A model generated the notes under the pieces. It was not told the DNA's origin, did not search any database, and worked only from the letters and a program-made list of their open reading frames with translations. 64,000 nucleotides of DNA, taken from Massospora cicadina (lineage: Eukaryota > Entomophthoromycota > Entomophthoromycetes > Entomophthorales > Entomophthoraceae). Every line of letters begins with the position of its first letter. Within the stretch, counting starts at the first letter, position 1. The DNA is taken from NCBI GenBank assembly GCA_022478985.1, contig JAKSZP010014514.1:174248-238247 (forward strand), read 5' to 3'. Below, piece by piece: positions 31,461-43,259 of this stretch. Made by a program: the position numbers and the translations under genes.

Positions 31461-32815
31461 GTTTTCTTATGTTATTTTTTTACTCTTTTTTACAATGATA
31501 CTTGAACTAAAAGTATGTTCAGAGATTTATTATTTTCATTACAATTATTCTGGTTCAGCTGTTCATTTTTTTGAACTTAAATGGCTATCAGGGTCAGAGG
31601 TCAAATCTTAGGTTTTAACCACCTATCGTGAACTATCAGCCCCCACCTGGAACTTGACCAACACCAGGACTAAATCTATTTTTTAGATTCAGTGGTACTT
31701 TGGGAATATCACAATTATACCTCTCCTAGATCCAATACTTGAGATTTTTTATGGACCTGGTTCACTACATGCCCATCTACAATGTTCTTAAATGCGTAGC
31801 CATCAATCACTGACTTGGCAATCACTTCAAATAAACTTGACCACAAAGCATCTAACTTAATTCTTCATCCAAAAACATGGGTGTCACAATAGGCTACCCT
31901 ATACATCACATGATACTCCAGTATTGCTAGTCAGTTACTGTCATCTATTGACTTTGCTTTAATCCTATTCTTTAAGGTGATATTAAACGCCTGCAATTGC
32001 AGTTAGATTATTATACTGGCCACTCAGTTAAGATATTGATCTGTAATCATCCTCACTGTGGGATCTACAAAAGACAACAATATCTATGGTAAAGCTGCCC
32101 TTTGAATTTAAAGTAAATCAAATGGTGTTTTTCCTGTTGCCATATGTTGGCTTATGTTGTAGACAAAAGTAACCAAACTTAGGTAAGTTCCACAAGCAAA
32201 ATATTTCATGACCAAGTTTTCTTAGCATTGCAGCTAGTATTTTTTTTACTCATTCCAGAAATTTGTTAGTTTCTGGCCTATATGGAACTTAAATCACTCC
32301 TCTGATCCCCACCAATTCGTTAAGTCTCAGGATTACATAGGAGGTAAAATTGGTTCCTTTGTCACTCAAGATAACTTGAGGGTGTTTGTTCTGGTATACC
32401 ACTTGATATAAAATTAACTTTATAGTGCTCACAGCATCCACTTTACTCAAGGCTTTGATTTATACTCATCTAGTTATATGGCTCTATTGCAACTATGATG
32501 TATTTTGCGCCTCCTGTACTGATACTCAGGGGTCCCACCACGCCTATTGACACACTGTGCCATGTGAATCCAGGGCGTACTATCCTCTATTCTGTCATTT
32601 TCTTATAAGGTCTGTGGTGTTGGCGTTCCATGCAACAGTCTAGGTAGTCAGTGACATTTAAATTGATTAGTTCCCACTAGTACTGGCAAATATAGTTCTG
32701 TGTTTCCTTAGGCCACCATGGCCGATGACTTCATGTGCAGCTGAGAATATTTCTGCTTGTTCTGATGGCTCAAGAATAAAATCGTTTTATGTCAATTGTT
32801 TTGAATTATTGTCCA
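31461..32815 (-). pseudogene. Gypsy-3 integrase region, heavily decayed
   Basis: Parallel to 24200-25620 of Gypsy-4. The minus strand at about 32480-32530 reads GGAKYIIVAIEPYN, matching GGVKYIIVAIDQLM of Gypsy-4. C-terminal and zinc-finger parts can be followed only as nucleotide similarity (for example TGCTAGTCAGTTACTGTCAT near 31925 against 24727). There are no long open frames. Confidence 0.7.
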
Positions 32816-33628
32816 TTTTTAACTGACTTTGGAAAAAGGAGGTTATCAATTTGACCTGTATTTTTTAGATGTTTGTTTGCACATAACTCTGATAATACTG
32901 GACAAATTTGGATGATCATCTTATCCAAAAATTGAGGATGCTCCAACTTAGGTCCCATTTTACTTTTGTAAGTACTGGGCAAGTATATGTCCATTAATTT
33001 AGTAAATATATCAAAATGGGCTCAGAAGCGATGGATACTTGTGGGATTAATACAACATCAGATAAACTTTTTTCCAGCATTGGTGAAGTGATAGCTTCAT
33101 TGCACATTTGATATGCCCTATGGCTGGGGGGTATGTGTAAAATTCAGTAAGTATGAGCTCATAGTGGGACGAGCTTAAATTATTATAGATGGGTATCATT
33201 TTTGCATAATTTTGACCAATAACCTCAATATAATTTGATAAAATGAATTATTTTAGATAGACTAATAAATTTACATAGATTGACTAATAAAAGCACCCAA
33301 ATCTAATAGAATTTCTGTAAGTGGCGATCAGTAAATTCAGCATACATTGACCAATAAAAGCATCAGAATTTAATAAAATGAAGTATTGTAGATTATGATC
33401 AGTAAATTTAGTATAATTTGACCAAAAAATCAACTAATTGTAATAAAATGAATTATTAGTATATTTGTTTATAAGATACTATATACAATAGATATACAAT
33501 AAGTTTTATCTTTATAGAGAAATAGTAAGGGCAAAAACAAATATATAGAGATATAAAATTTAATAAAAGTAGGAAAAAGAGTCAATTAAAAAATGCACTA
33601 ATTTTTGGAGGGGAAAAGAGCTGGGGGT
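32816..33628. other. Extra sequence in Gypsy-3 absent from Gypsy-4
   Basis: Gypsy-4 runs directly from TGTCCATCCATGG to TCTCAGTGTTTTCC (about 25605-25640), whereas Gypsy-3 has about 1.17 kb between the equivalent points (32815 and 33988). The right third is a MITE; this left part is AT-rich, unrelated to known domains, and includes a tandem repeat at 33225-33460. The 62-codon minus-strand frame at 32806-32994 has no recognisable family. Confidence 0.6.
33225..33460. repeat. Degenerate tandem repeat of about 70 bp
   Basis: Three to four units with cores TTGACCAATAAAAGCATC, TTGACTAATAAAAGCACC and TTTGACCAAAAAATC, each followed by AATAAAATGAA-like and GATCAGTAAATT blocks. Confidence 0.65.
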
Positions 33629-33629
33629 A

Positions 33630-33985
33630 AAGTTTTTTTGGGAAAAAAGAACCTCCTTTGAATAAAAGCTCTAAAAAGTATGAAATATTGAGAAATTAAG
33701 CCTACTTAATAAAACCCTTTTTGAAGTCAGCGCCATATTTTAGCTGATATATAATAGGTATTTATAATTCATATACTCAGTACTATATTTTAAGTTGCTT
33801 ATAATTTACACTTGGACACAATCCAGACATAAAATAATTATTATTTGTTAGAAAAATTCTTTAATTTAGTTTAAAATATGGCGCCAACTTCAAAAAGAGT
33901 TTTATTGAGTAGGCTTAATTTCTCAATTATATCATACTTTTTTAGAGCTTTATTAAAGGAGGTTCTTTTTTTCCCAAAAATTTTT
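33630..33985. mobile_element. Foldback MITE with 113-bp terminal inverted repeats
   Basis: Left arm 33630-33742 and right arm 33872-33985 are inverted copies. Shared blocks are TGGGAAAAAAGAACCTCC, GAGAAATTAAGCCTACT and GCGCCATATTTTA. The spacer is 129 bp without coding capacity. TA dinucleotides lie at 33628-33629 and 33986-33987, consistent with a TA target duplication. Size, lack of a gene and near-complete palindromy fit a MITE, perhaps Tc1/mariner related. Confidence 0.88.
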
Positions 33986-33999
33986 TATCTCAGTGTTTT

Positions 34000-35250
34000 C
34001 CATCGCTTTTCTTAGTGCACCTTGAATTTCTCATGGTTTGTTTCCAACGTTGCTTTTGATCATCATTTAGAATAATTTGTCCACTTGGTGATAGATAACT
34101 TGGACAGATGGCAATCTTGATTATCCTTCAGCATTTTGATGCGCTGTTCCAGCCCAGTTAGCATCTAAAATCTTAGGCTTATAATTCAAAGCTCAATGGG
34201 CCATTCACCCCTCTGGTTCCTTCAAGTCATTAAGACAGCTTAAAGACAAGTGGTCCATCACCACTTTAAAGGTTCATTTTATGGATATTCTCTTGTAAAT
34301 ATTTGAATGTATAGTTCACCATGAGGAATTTGCACTCCATCATGATACAATTCTACTCTGCTGGCGTTAGTGTTTGATTCATATAGGCCACAAGATGTTC
34401 TTCCCCATATTCATCCATTTGACTCAAAATGACATTAATTGCCATTAATGATGCATCAGTTGGATGATAAATTCTCAGGGAAATTTGGGTACTTTAGAAC
34501 AGGACTGTCATCAATATTTGGCATAAGTCAATGATTAAAACTTGGGCTTCTTCATTCCACCTGAATCCAATAATATGTGAAAAAAGGCTCTTCAATTTCT
34601 TTTGCAAAACTATCTATTAATCTGCAATAGTATCTGACCATACCATGAAATACTTGGATATACTGAACCTTTTTAAGATAGACATCAATTTGATTGCTGT
34701 AATCTTCTGCTGCTGGGTGTTGCATACCGCTAGAGTTTATAGCAAACCCCAAGTACTCAAGCTCCTATTTGAAGTAATGTCGTTTTTTAGCTTTATTTTC
34801 ATCTTTGCCATTGCCAGGCTCATGAACTCTTCTTCTAAGTGCTTCAAATGGTCCGTGAAAAATCTGCTAAATACATTTATATAGTTTAGATATACTAAGA
34901 CGCAGGTAACTTCTGACATTGAGGATAGAGTCCATTGCTTTCTGTAATGTGGCCAGCTATTTTACAAAATCCATGGGGCATTAAATTAGACTGGTAACGT
35001 CGCTGTGCGTAATGATTGCACACTTTTCTTGATCACACTTTGGAAATTGATTTGCCAATATTCCAAAATTAAGTCCATTGGCAAGAAGTATTTGGCATTC
35101 CCTAGATGATCTAGCACATCGTCAATCCTTGGCAGTGGATAAGAATCCATCTCAATGATTTTGTTCAATATGCAATAATTGATCACTACTTAATTTGATT
35201 TGTCCTTCTTTTTTTAAAAATGAGGATCAGATCACCCATGGACTCAATTA
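34000..35250 (-). pseudogene. Gypsy-3 RT and RNase H
   Basis: The minus-strand frame 34986-35186 reads INYCILNKIIEMDSYPLPRI, then DDVLDHLGNAKYFLPMDLIL, the finger/palm region. 34737-34919 has CVLVYLNYINVFSRFF, in which YLDD has become YLNY, so both aspartates are lost. 34552-34752 is the thumb (FAINSSGMQ, then RYYCRLIDSFAKEIEEPFF). RNase H at about 34140-34450 survives only as nucleotide similarity to Gypsy-4. The element is more decayed than Gypsy-4, in line with its being the older host. Confidence 0.88.
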
Positions 35251-35899
35251 TGGAACGAGGAGCCCTTTCTTAATTAGATTGATGATTTCTTTGCTGACTA
35301 AAGCTTCAGAAGCTCTAGACTTTCAGACAAGTCTCATCCTTATCAGCGATACACCTAATATTAACCTTGTGTCCAAGTCTTTTGCACATCCCAGGTCATG
35401 GTCATCCTGAGTGAATATCTCCTGATACTTCTAAAATTGTTGGAGCACACCTTCTTGCTGCTGTTAAAATAAATCATCCAGCTGATATCAATCCACTAAA
35501 AAGTTGAAACTTTTGGCAGTTTTCACCAGCATCACATTTCAGTTAATGTTCCAAAATAATAGATTTTCCTGATCTCTGCCATTAGGAATAGATACAAAAA
35601 TGTGATGATTTTAATTTTTGCTATCCTCAATGGTTTCTTTCCAAGGTTAGCCAGTAGCTTTACAATTTCTTTATGTCTTAGCATAATTATCCCCAGCTCT
35701 ACCCACGGCTCAATAATCTATTGCCTCCAGGGCTAACAACTTCTTCATATAGTTGCCCTGGGATGTCAAGCGTTAACCCTGTTTTGACGATTATTTATAT
35801 CCCAGTTATTATAGTATTTATCAACTTTGTTCTTAAAAGTATCTGTAAGCTTATAGGATCTCCTTCAGCATTTCTCTCCGTTTTCTTAACCAACTTTTA

Positions 35900-36320
35900 T
35901 TGGATGAAGATTTCATCATTTTAAATCAAATTTGCAATTTTGTTCTTCTTAATCAGTGGCGGTTCTCCTTCATGCTGATAACCAAGGGCAAGCCTACCCA
36001 GATTTTTAGGGTATTCTCTCAAAATTGCATTTAACTTTATATTATGCACTAACTCCCGTTTAATGATTGTATTGTAACTCTTGCTATCCAACATGATGGC
36101 GGGAGCTGATACCAAAATGTAACTTAACTAGTGTGGCAGCTCACTGTAGGCTCCATAGGATATTGTCATATCTGGTCCAACCATTCCATATTCCTTCCGG
36201 TGTTCTAGGTCTGGCAAAATCTTCATTCATTTCACCAATTTGGTTAAAGCAATGTTAGTGGGTGCTCCACAGTCTCTGATAGCCCTCACTCTCGCTGGTT
36301 AACTTAATACCACATAGTCC
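35900..36320 (-). pseudogene. Gypsy-3 protease C-terminal part
   Basis: The minus-strand frame 35921-36115 opens VSAPAIMLDSKSYNTIIKRE, matching Gypsy-4 VSAPAMVLANQNYDILIRKE, then EYPKNLGRLALGYQHEGEPP. The D-S/T-G loop should lie at about 36240-36300 and is not clear by eye. Confidence 0.65.
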
Positions 36321-36348
36321 ACTCATAATATTCTAATAGGGTATCTGC

Positions 36349-38600
36349 TTAATGAATAGTGGCGTTATTTTCTAAATTGAGATAATAAATTAGTTTTGAA
36401 GATATATTAGGGAAAGATTTTTTGATCGCACTAATTGGAATGGATGCATTTTCCTCATCTAATCTCAGCTTGAGTAATTTCTCCTGGTTCTCAACAGATC
36501 TTATCTTATCCGCTAGCTGATGAGTGTACTGTTGAGCGACTTCCTTTATGTTTTTGGGATTAATTCCCTTCATTTTGGATTTATTAATGGCGTTTACGTC
36601 CATGTTAACAACCTGATATAATGGGTCAGTTGTTTCAATATCTACAAAGAGATTGGAAATGTCTATATCATCATTCATAGTAACAGGAAAAATATGTTTA
36701 ACTGCAGTGCTAGATTGTTCCTTCTTTAAACCACGAGACCTCTTTACAACTCCTGACTGATTACCTTCTACTTCACCTGTTATAAGATGTCCTTCTCCTT
36801 AGGCTATTTGCTTCAACATTGGGCAGCTTTGTGTACAGGTTTACCACACTGTGGCAGTGGGTTTGCATCTTGTCTGCTCGTTTTTTCACTTTGGGCTTAT
36901 TCCCTGACATGACCCAATTTGGCTGCTCCATATAATGTTATAAAATTGGAAGTATCAATAGATACGCTGGCGGAATTTGCACAGGGTTTGACCCACTGAG
37001 CAATCAGGACCCACAACATAAAGATCATTGTCCTCAAAACAACAGAAAATAACTTAATATAAAATACGGAGCACTTTCTCCTGCAATCTATTTTATTTAA
37101 TCTGCTCAATCTTACGGATTCTTCCTATTCCGCTTTTCTTTTACTTACTTAACAATGACCCTCCTCTTGATCGCCTATCTCGCTTATAAAACAGCGGCTT
37201 GGATGATACCACTCTCATAGCTTGGATTATTCAGTTCCACCGATTCTCCTTGCTTCATCTGGTTATTCTCAAAATTGTATCGCCTTAATTGTAGATGATT
37301 TAAATTGTAATTGTCAAATGTCAAGATCACCTTATTTTAAAGGTGAACCAATATAAAATCGTTATATCCTATATAACTCATTAATTCCAGTATCGCCTCA
37401 TTCCAAAGTACTTAAATTACCATTACCAGTTTGATTCTGGCGGATTCCATCCATTTCACCATATTGACTTAGGGCTTATCATCCAGTCATATTGGAATCA
37501 TGACAATATTCATATTAAAAAATTTTATAGTAAATTTTGGCTTGATTCTGGATCACTAGGAATGCTCATGGCAGGGCTTCAAAAGTGGCTCTCAACATCT
37601 TCAAATAATCCACCATTTGAGATGTGAATATTTGTGCCATTAACGCTGAAGCTAGTTTGGTGGAAATCACAATTGGGCCATATGCTGCTTGCATCACAAT
37701 ATGGGCATTAAAATCTGATATCACTTACCACTGGCCAGTATCTGTGAATCCTGGTAGAATCAGTCCATTAAATCTACTAGGGTCTTGTCTTTTTGGAATT
37801 GAATCCTCATAAATTCCTGCTTGCAGTTAGACATCAGTGTAAGTCTTGCAAATTTTAGTATAACAGCTTCCTTGGCCTCATTTAAAGACCAATATATCCC
37901 GCTAGTTGGGGTAACTCCATATTCTGACAATTGGTGTCCATACATTTCGTGAAGGTTTTTGATTTTGTCAGTTACTAAAACCAAAAATTGTCATCTTAAA
38001 TTATCAGAAATATGGAGGGGATTATCCTAATGGAACATATGTAATTTCAGTGTGCTTTGAAATTCATCCGTGGCTCCATTGGTTAGGGGAATCCTTCACA
38101 ACAACCCTACTTTCCATTGGGATTAACTTTGAGGATCAATTCCAAAATTGCTAAAAATGACCCAGGCATATTTATGGGTGGGTTATCATTCCCAACTGGA
38201 GTTTCAGGCGCTTATTTTTCATCTTCTTCTACCTCCATTTGCGCGCAATCACATTTGTGATTCTCAAGTTCCTCTATGCGCTTCAACAGTCATGCTATAT
38301 CTTTGTCAATCTGGAATAAGCGTTTTCAATCTGCTTGTCGCTCATCCTTCTGAAATAATACTTCTTTAATTAATTAACCCTCCTTGTGCTTCAAAAAGTG
38401 AACTTTCCCACAAAGGTCATTATTAATTTCTCAACTTGTTCACCTTCTTACTCAGCCTTTGTCACCCATTCTTAAAATGCAGTGAAGTTGGCCTGTGACG
38501 TTGAGTTGAACACGTTTTTGTTGATGGTCTTTATTTCTGTCCAAAGCTTGTGTAGTTTGTTCTTATAAGACACGTTTATACGATATTATTATTTATATTA
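36349..38600 (-). pseudogene. Gypsy-3 gag
   Basis: 36349-36678 is a 109-codon open piece with NDDIDISNLFVDIETTDPLY and QVVNMDVNAI, the linker before the protease. 36897-37109 is adjacent. 37760-37984 contains EAKEAVILKFARLTLMSNCK, then QEFMRIQFQKDKTLVDLMD, a capsid-like helical segment. A knuckle expected near 36850 is too eroded to call. Gag forms the particle that packages the element RNA. Confidence 0.7.
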
Positions 38601-38634
38601 GCAAGCTCAACTACCTTCTGTCATTATCACCAAT

Positions 38635-39750
38635 TGTTAAAACTGGGAGCTGGCAATAACTAATTTATGAACTAATTGATAAATCTGGAATCATTTCCTC
38701 TTTCTGGATAATAGCTCGCTTTAGCTATATTGTAAAATGCACAGGTTCCTTGTATGTGCGTTATTTACCTTTTTGATAAAAATAGATTATAATGGGTAGT
38801 AGTAGTATGAAGACCATTACTTTAGCTGAGCTTCTGATACCAGAATAGTAATTAGGTCAAACGCTAACTTGGTGCTTGTTATAATCTTAAATTCATCTAG
38901 AATTGTCGGGACTTCTTCATTTTGTCTGGTAGAACGAAACCTAGGAATAAGGCCAGAGGTTCTTTTCCTTCATTCATTAAGATTCTGTGGAGGTATCAGT
39001 AAAATAGACAAAGGATCTTTTTGTACTTCCAAATCTAGTCTCAAGAGCAAACAGTCTAAACAATAAAATTATCTAATCTATAAATAACTTTATTCTTTAA
39101 TTATATCTGCTTTTTTTAAGAAAATTGAAAGAGAATTTATAGGGAGTTCGATGCTTAACTCTTTGGTTGGCGTCCCAATTTGACATTGAAGCCTTCTCTT
39201 ATGAATTAATACTCCAGGGTCGCACAAATCGATGATATTCCTCATCAAATTAATTAGTTTATCTCCCTTACTTGACTGCAACCTCTATTGAGTTTAAACA
39301 AAGAAAGTGTCCCAATGTCTTCGCTCAAATCCCATTAAATCACCCTTATAAGGTAATAAATAAGATAATGGGACTCTTACCCACAACAGCAGCTTGTGAT
39401 CCAGAAAAGGTTAAAAATAAAATTGCTTTACCTTAGGCGGCACTACTCGTCAACAACTTATAAACCCCTTAGTTGATTGGTAACTAAACCTGACAAATTC
39501 CTACAAGTTAATTGGATATCAATAATGAAATTGCTTTTTTAATCAATTATTGTAAGGGATCATCCCCAACGTTATAATCATCAATTGTGTGAATAATAAA
39601 CCAGAAGACTAATAAATACTCGCTAAAAACAATTCTCTGGACAATAGTAATCAATATATCATTGATATCTCCAACATCTGCTATCAGATAAATCCCCTGA
39701 TGGACAAGCAGATGAATCATAATTGATGAAACTGGGTAATGTTTGAAACA
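38635..39750 (-). repeat. Gypsy-3 5' LTR (LTR-B)
   Basis: Partner of 14995-16123. The internal base run just outside its left end (minus strand TTGGTGATAATGACAGAAGG) is a decayed version of the primer site seen in Gypsy-4 and Gypsy-7. Confidence 0.88.
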
Positions 39751-40245
39751 ATCCCACATGATTTTTGAGGTGACGCCACAGTCCAGTTTTTGAGTTGAGT
39801 AGATCAGGTTCATCATTAAATGCTGTACAGAGATTAACCTTGGAAATTAATCTAGTGATTACAATACAGCCATTAGGAAGATAACAATAATATTGTAATA
39901 TAAGTGGCATAGGGTTATTATGGGGTGAATAAAAGGAGTTAGACATTGAATAAAACCTTTGGATGAATTTCAAAGATATTAAGATGTTTCAGGCATTATT
40001 TCCTATTTCATTTTCCAGTGGAGCACCATTGGGGAGAATTATATGCAATTTGTTAGTTAGAGAGCTCATTGTTATTATGAGAAATTGGTGAGTGCTTATA
40101 ATATAGCTCTTAGCTTTATGATCTTATCCAACAAGATGAGTGCAAATAATTAATTGATTGGCTACTTAGAGGTGCCAGACAGGAAAACTTGAGTTGGAAC
40201 TTAAGCTTCTTAAAGATTAAGAGGTTCATAGTAATCCTCAATATC
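39751..40245. repeat. Right part of the LTR-C interrupted by Gypsy-3
   Basis: Resembles 51390-51700 and 40440-40800: GAGTAGATCAGGTTCATCAT against GTAGTAGATCAGGATTCATA, and blocks around AAGATAACAAT, GAATAAAACC and GAGCACCATTGG. It is the continuation of 14860-14994. Confidence 0.6.
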
Positions 40246-40249
40246 CTGG

Positions 40250-41094
40250 ATATATTTTTTCAGTACTAGAAATTGAACTTCTAACTAATTCTAGATATAT
40301 AGGAATGTAAAATGTAAATTTATTAAAAAGGTTAGTACTATTTATAGTACCAAGTAAAAACATGGAATGCAATGTGTGATAGGCAAATATCATTCGTGAG
40401 AGTGTAAGGAGATTCATGAATTCAGGAGGTGATGACATAGTACATGTTCAGAGATGGAGTCAATCAAGATTTCTTGTTAAAGCTTAATCAAAAAAATATG
40501 ATAATGCATTTAAGTGTGTTTCATTATCTGTTATCAGGAAGCCAATAGGTAATAAGGTATAATATGTGGAGTGAGGTGGTTATTGGGTTGATTGGAGGAG
40601 TTAAACAATGAATACATTCTCAGGCCTAATATCAATATGGATAGTAACTCAGCTCTGGCATTCTTCCCTATCTCATCAGCCAGTGAAGCACTAATGGAGC
40701 AATTTATCCAGAGTTTATTAGGTCGTAAACTTGGCATTATTATGGGAAATTTCTCTAGTGCTTAAAAATATAAGATTAGAAGTGATTTTGGACATTAGGC
40801 CTGAAATACACTTAGATAAACAAAAATATTATAGGCTTTACTCTGATTAAATACTGACTAGTAGATATAAACCTATGTCAATAACAATAATAATAAAAAT
40901 GACATTAATTAAAGTAATTATTATAGCATGACCCTAAAGTCGAGGCTTCACCTAAATTAAAACAAAGTTTGACATTAGTATTACTAATGATTTTGGGCCT
41001 TAGACTAATAAAACTTTGTTTAAAATAGTAATATTTTCAAGCCTTAAGCTTAAAAAGTTTGATTTACACTTAAATAACTTTTTTATATTAGGCC
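40250..41094 (-). repeat. LTR-C copy (3' LTR of Gypsy-6), left part
   Basis: Resembles 51190-51960: AAGGTTAGTACTATTTATAGTACC against AAGGTTAGTACCTAAAGTACC, then GTGATAGGCAAA, TTATCAGGAAGCCAA and AATAAGGTATAATA. The copy is broken at 41094 by Gypsy-5 and resumes at 46714. Exact LTR ends were not found. Confidence 0.65.
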
Positions 41095-41778
41095 TGTAAT
41101 TAATTGGGGACAGCCTGATCCACACAATGACCTCATGATTATATTTTCAGATTTGCATGTAAATTCAGAGGTTGAGTTTGGAGAGTCAGGCCAAATCAGA
41201 AAAATACTTTGGAGTTAGAAATCATAAGTATGAATTTGAAGTTTTGAGAACAAGGGCTAATACAGCGTATCAAATGACCAGTGTCTTGAATCCTCCAAAT
41301 TTTCGTAATCTGGGATATGAGATTTTCATGAGCAACGATTTGGATGTCACACAAAAGCCTAATCTAAGAATTTTAATTATTTAAATTATCGCAGATGCAT
41401 AAAAATAAGGAAACAGCAACTGTAGATACAATTTCATTCTCTCAAAAAATTATAATAAAGTTCTCAGTGTTATTGCTTTCCTAAAATTCAGTTTAAAAAT
41501 TTTATCTAAGAAAATATTATTCAAAATCAGCCAGAACAATGAGCTCCACTAGTGAGCTGAGACAAGCTTTGGCTTTATTTGCGGTATTATCATGGAGCCA
41601 TACTTTGCTGCTTGCCTACAGCATTGCTGTTACCTTTGTTCAAAAATAAGTCACAAATTCTGGTAATAAAGCATAAGTTTGGGGTGGTTCTCTACTGGAT
41701 TGTCAGTCATGTGGTTGGTAACATGGCTTGTGCTTCCCAAATACTTCATAACATATTGGCATGAACCCATGCATTACA
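41095..41778 (+). repeat. Gypsy-5 5' LTR
   Basis: 684 bp. Nearly identical to the 3' LTR from about 41148 to 41562 (about three substitutions and one indel), but clearly diverged in the first 53 bp (16 differences) and the last 215 bp (roughly 35 differences). Confidence 0.92.
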
Positions 41779-41989
41779 TAAAATGAAACTCAAATACCTT
41801 TCTCTCCATCTTGTGGAGGCCCTCAGGAGGAAGCTGTGGTTACTAACAGAGAGGAATGGAATTGAGATCTCTTGACAGTGATTATGGGTAGGGTTCTAAT
41901 TGGCATTTTTGCTATGTGAAGTGGGACAAGTATGGAAGGTGGCAACTCCACAATTCATATTGGTCCAGGCGAAACCTAAGTCACCCACG

Positions 41990-42520
41990 TTCAGGTGGCG
42001 TTGTCCATGGAGGCGTTGGACAAACTTCACCGAGTCATTGCACATACCTTCTTCAAGGCATGGTTGGCACAGGCAACAGGGGGTATCCCCTCTCGCGCTC
42101 CAACTAGCCTAGGTTGTGGATGCATTATCCCCAGAATTGGCTGTATGGTTAAAAAACTTATCAAGGAACATGAAAGTTTTCTAAATTCAATAGATGAGTG
42201 TGCAGAGTTGATCAATTGAGTGGCATGTCCAGACAAGGCAAAAGATGAGACATGGTTGGCACTATTAACAGTTAGCCAGGGTCATATCTCAGCAGAAAAA
42301 TATGCGCAGGTTTTCCATCCACTGGCAAAGGATACCCGGGTTAAAGATTTCCAATCCTCATGAATATTCCGCCAGGGGTTGCAGGCAGATTTGCTGTCAG
42401 CTTTGGCAGTAGCAAAGGTCCAGGCTACGCTGGGTGAGGAAGTGGCCTAAGTGGTTCAAGTTGAAAAGCAATTAGCACTGGAACAGGACTGGCGTGAGGG
42501 ATCTATGTCATTGGGAAAGT
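41990..42520 (+). pseudogene. Gypsy-5 gag (capsid part)
   Basis: The frame from 41995 starts MALSMEALDKLHRVIAHTFF, then KAWLAQATGG. It runs on past a stop at 42218 as HISAEKYAQVFHPLAKDTRV and FRQGLQADLLSALAVAKVQA. The F-x3-L ... F-x2-G-L spacing resembles Retrotrans_gag. No knuckle is visible. Probable start and upstream codons are uncertain. Confidence 0.7.
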
Positions 42521-42729
42521 GAAAGTCTTGGTAAACGGCCATTCCAGTCAAGGGGGTGGCATCCAGTCCCAAGAAACTTTGGAAATGTACAATGGGGAGG
42601 GCGCCAAGGAAATGAAGAGGGAGCACATAAATCAGTGAGCCATGGGTAGGGAAAGGGGAATAAGCCTAATTTTCATCAGCCAATTTGCAATCAAAAGACT
42701 TATTTAAAAATAAACGCCATCTTCGCTAT

Positions 42730-43220
42730 ATTCTCAAATGTTTATCCCCATAGAGTTGCGTATGGATTGCGGAATGGAAGGGTCTATGGCCCTGGTAGAT
42801 ACTGGGGCAGAAGAAGATTACATTAAACTTGCATTGGAAGAGCTCCTGAAGTTGCAGGTGCAGAGAGGATAAGAGGTGGTAATTGGCGATGCATCATGGA
42901 GGGCGCCGTCATGGCGAGTGAGCCCTTCAGTCAAGGTTCAACAGGACCCATTCAGGTTCTGGGCGCGGTTAAGTGCGATTAAAAACCTGGCTCATCACGT
43001 AGTGCTTAGTATGCGGTGGTGGCATCAGTTTAGACCCCAGTTCAATGTACCTTCCAGAATCATAATATTTAGCCCAAGGATGGGTCTAACAATGAAGTGG
43101 AGGATGTTGGTGAAAAATCAGGAGTTAGATGAGCATAAAACCCTAGGGGCCATGCAGGAAGAGGTCTTAACAGCAGGATACCAAGATTTTTTGAGGGTCT
43201 TTGGTCCAAAAAGGGATTAA
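42730..43220 (+). pseudogene. Gypsy-5 protease
   Basis: Translation at about 42760-42850 reads CGMEGSMALVDTGAEEDYI with the D-T-G-A catalytic motif intact and flanking hydrophobic residues typical of retropepsins. The next 300 bp contain the flap and C-terminal region in the frame 42876-43220. Confidence 0.75.
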
Positions 43221-43259
43221 CCGTTCTCTCCCACAGGGCCTTTTGCATTCTATTTTTGA

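Larger units (their letters stand above)
14995..39750 (-). mobile_element. Gypsy-3: minus-strand gypsy element, multiply interrupted
   Basis: LTR-B copies at 14995-16123 and 38635-39750 bound the element. Internal sequence is found in pieces: 16124-16387, 17497-17816, 19715-about 19775 and about 31460-38634. These are separated by solo LTR-A, NL-2 and NL-3 (which contains Gypsy-4). The AT-rich segment rebuilt across the NL-2 and NL-3 junctions resembles 24180-24260 of Gypsy-4, which supports the reconstruction. The protein order on the minus strand is gag, protease, RT, RNase H, integrase; no chromodomain is seen. Its flanking pentamers (GGATT, ATCCC) do not match. Confidence 0.8.

Noticed and set aside
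14985..39755. A 5-bp target duplication for Gypsy-3
   Set aside because: GGATT and ATCCC do not match; borders may be off by a few bases or the site has decayed, so none is claimed.
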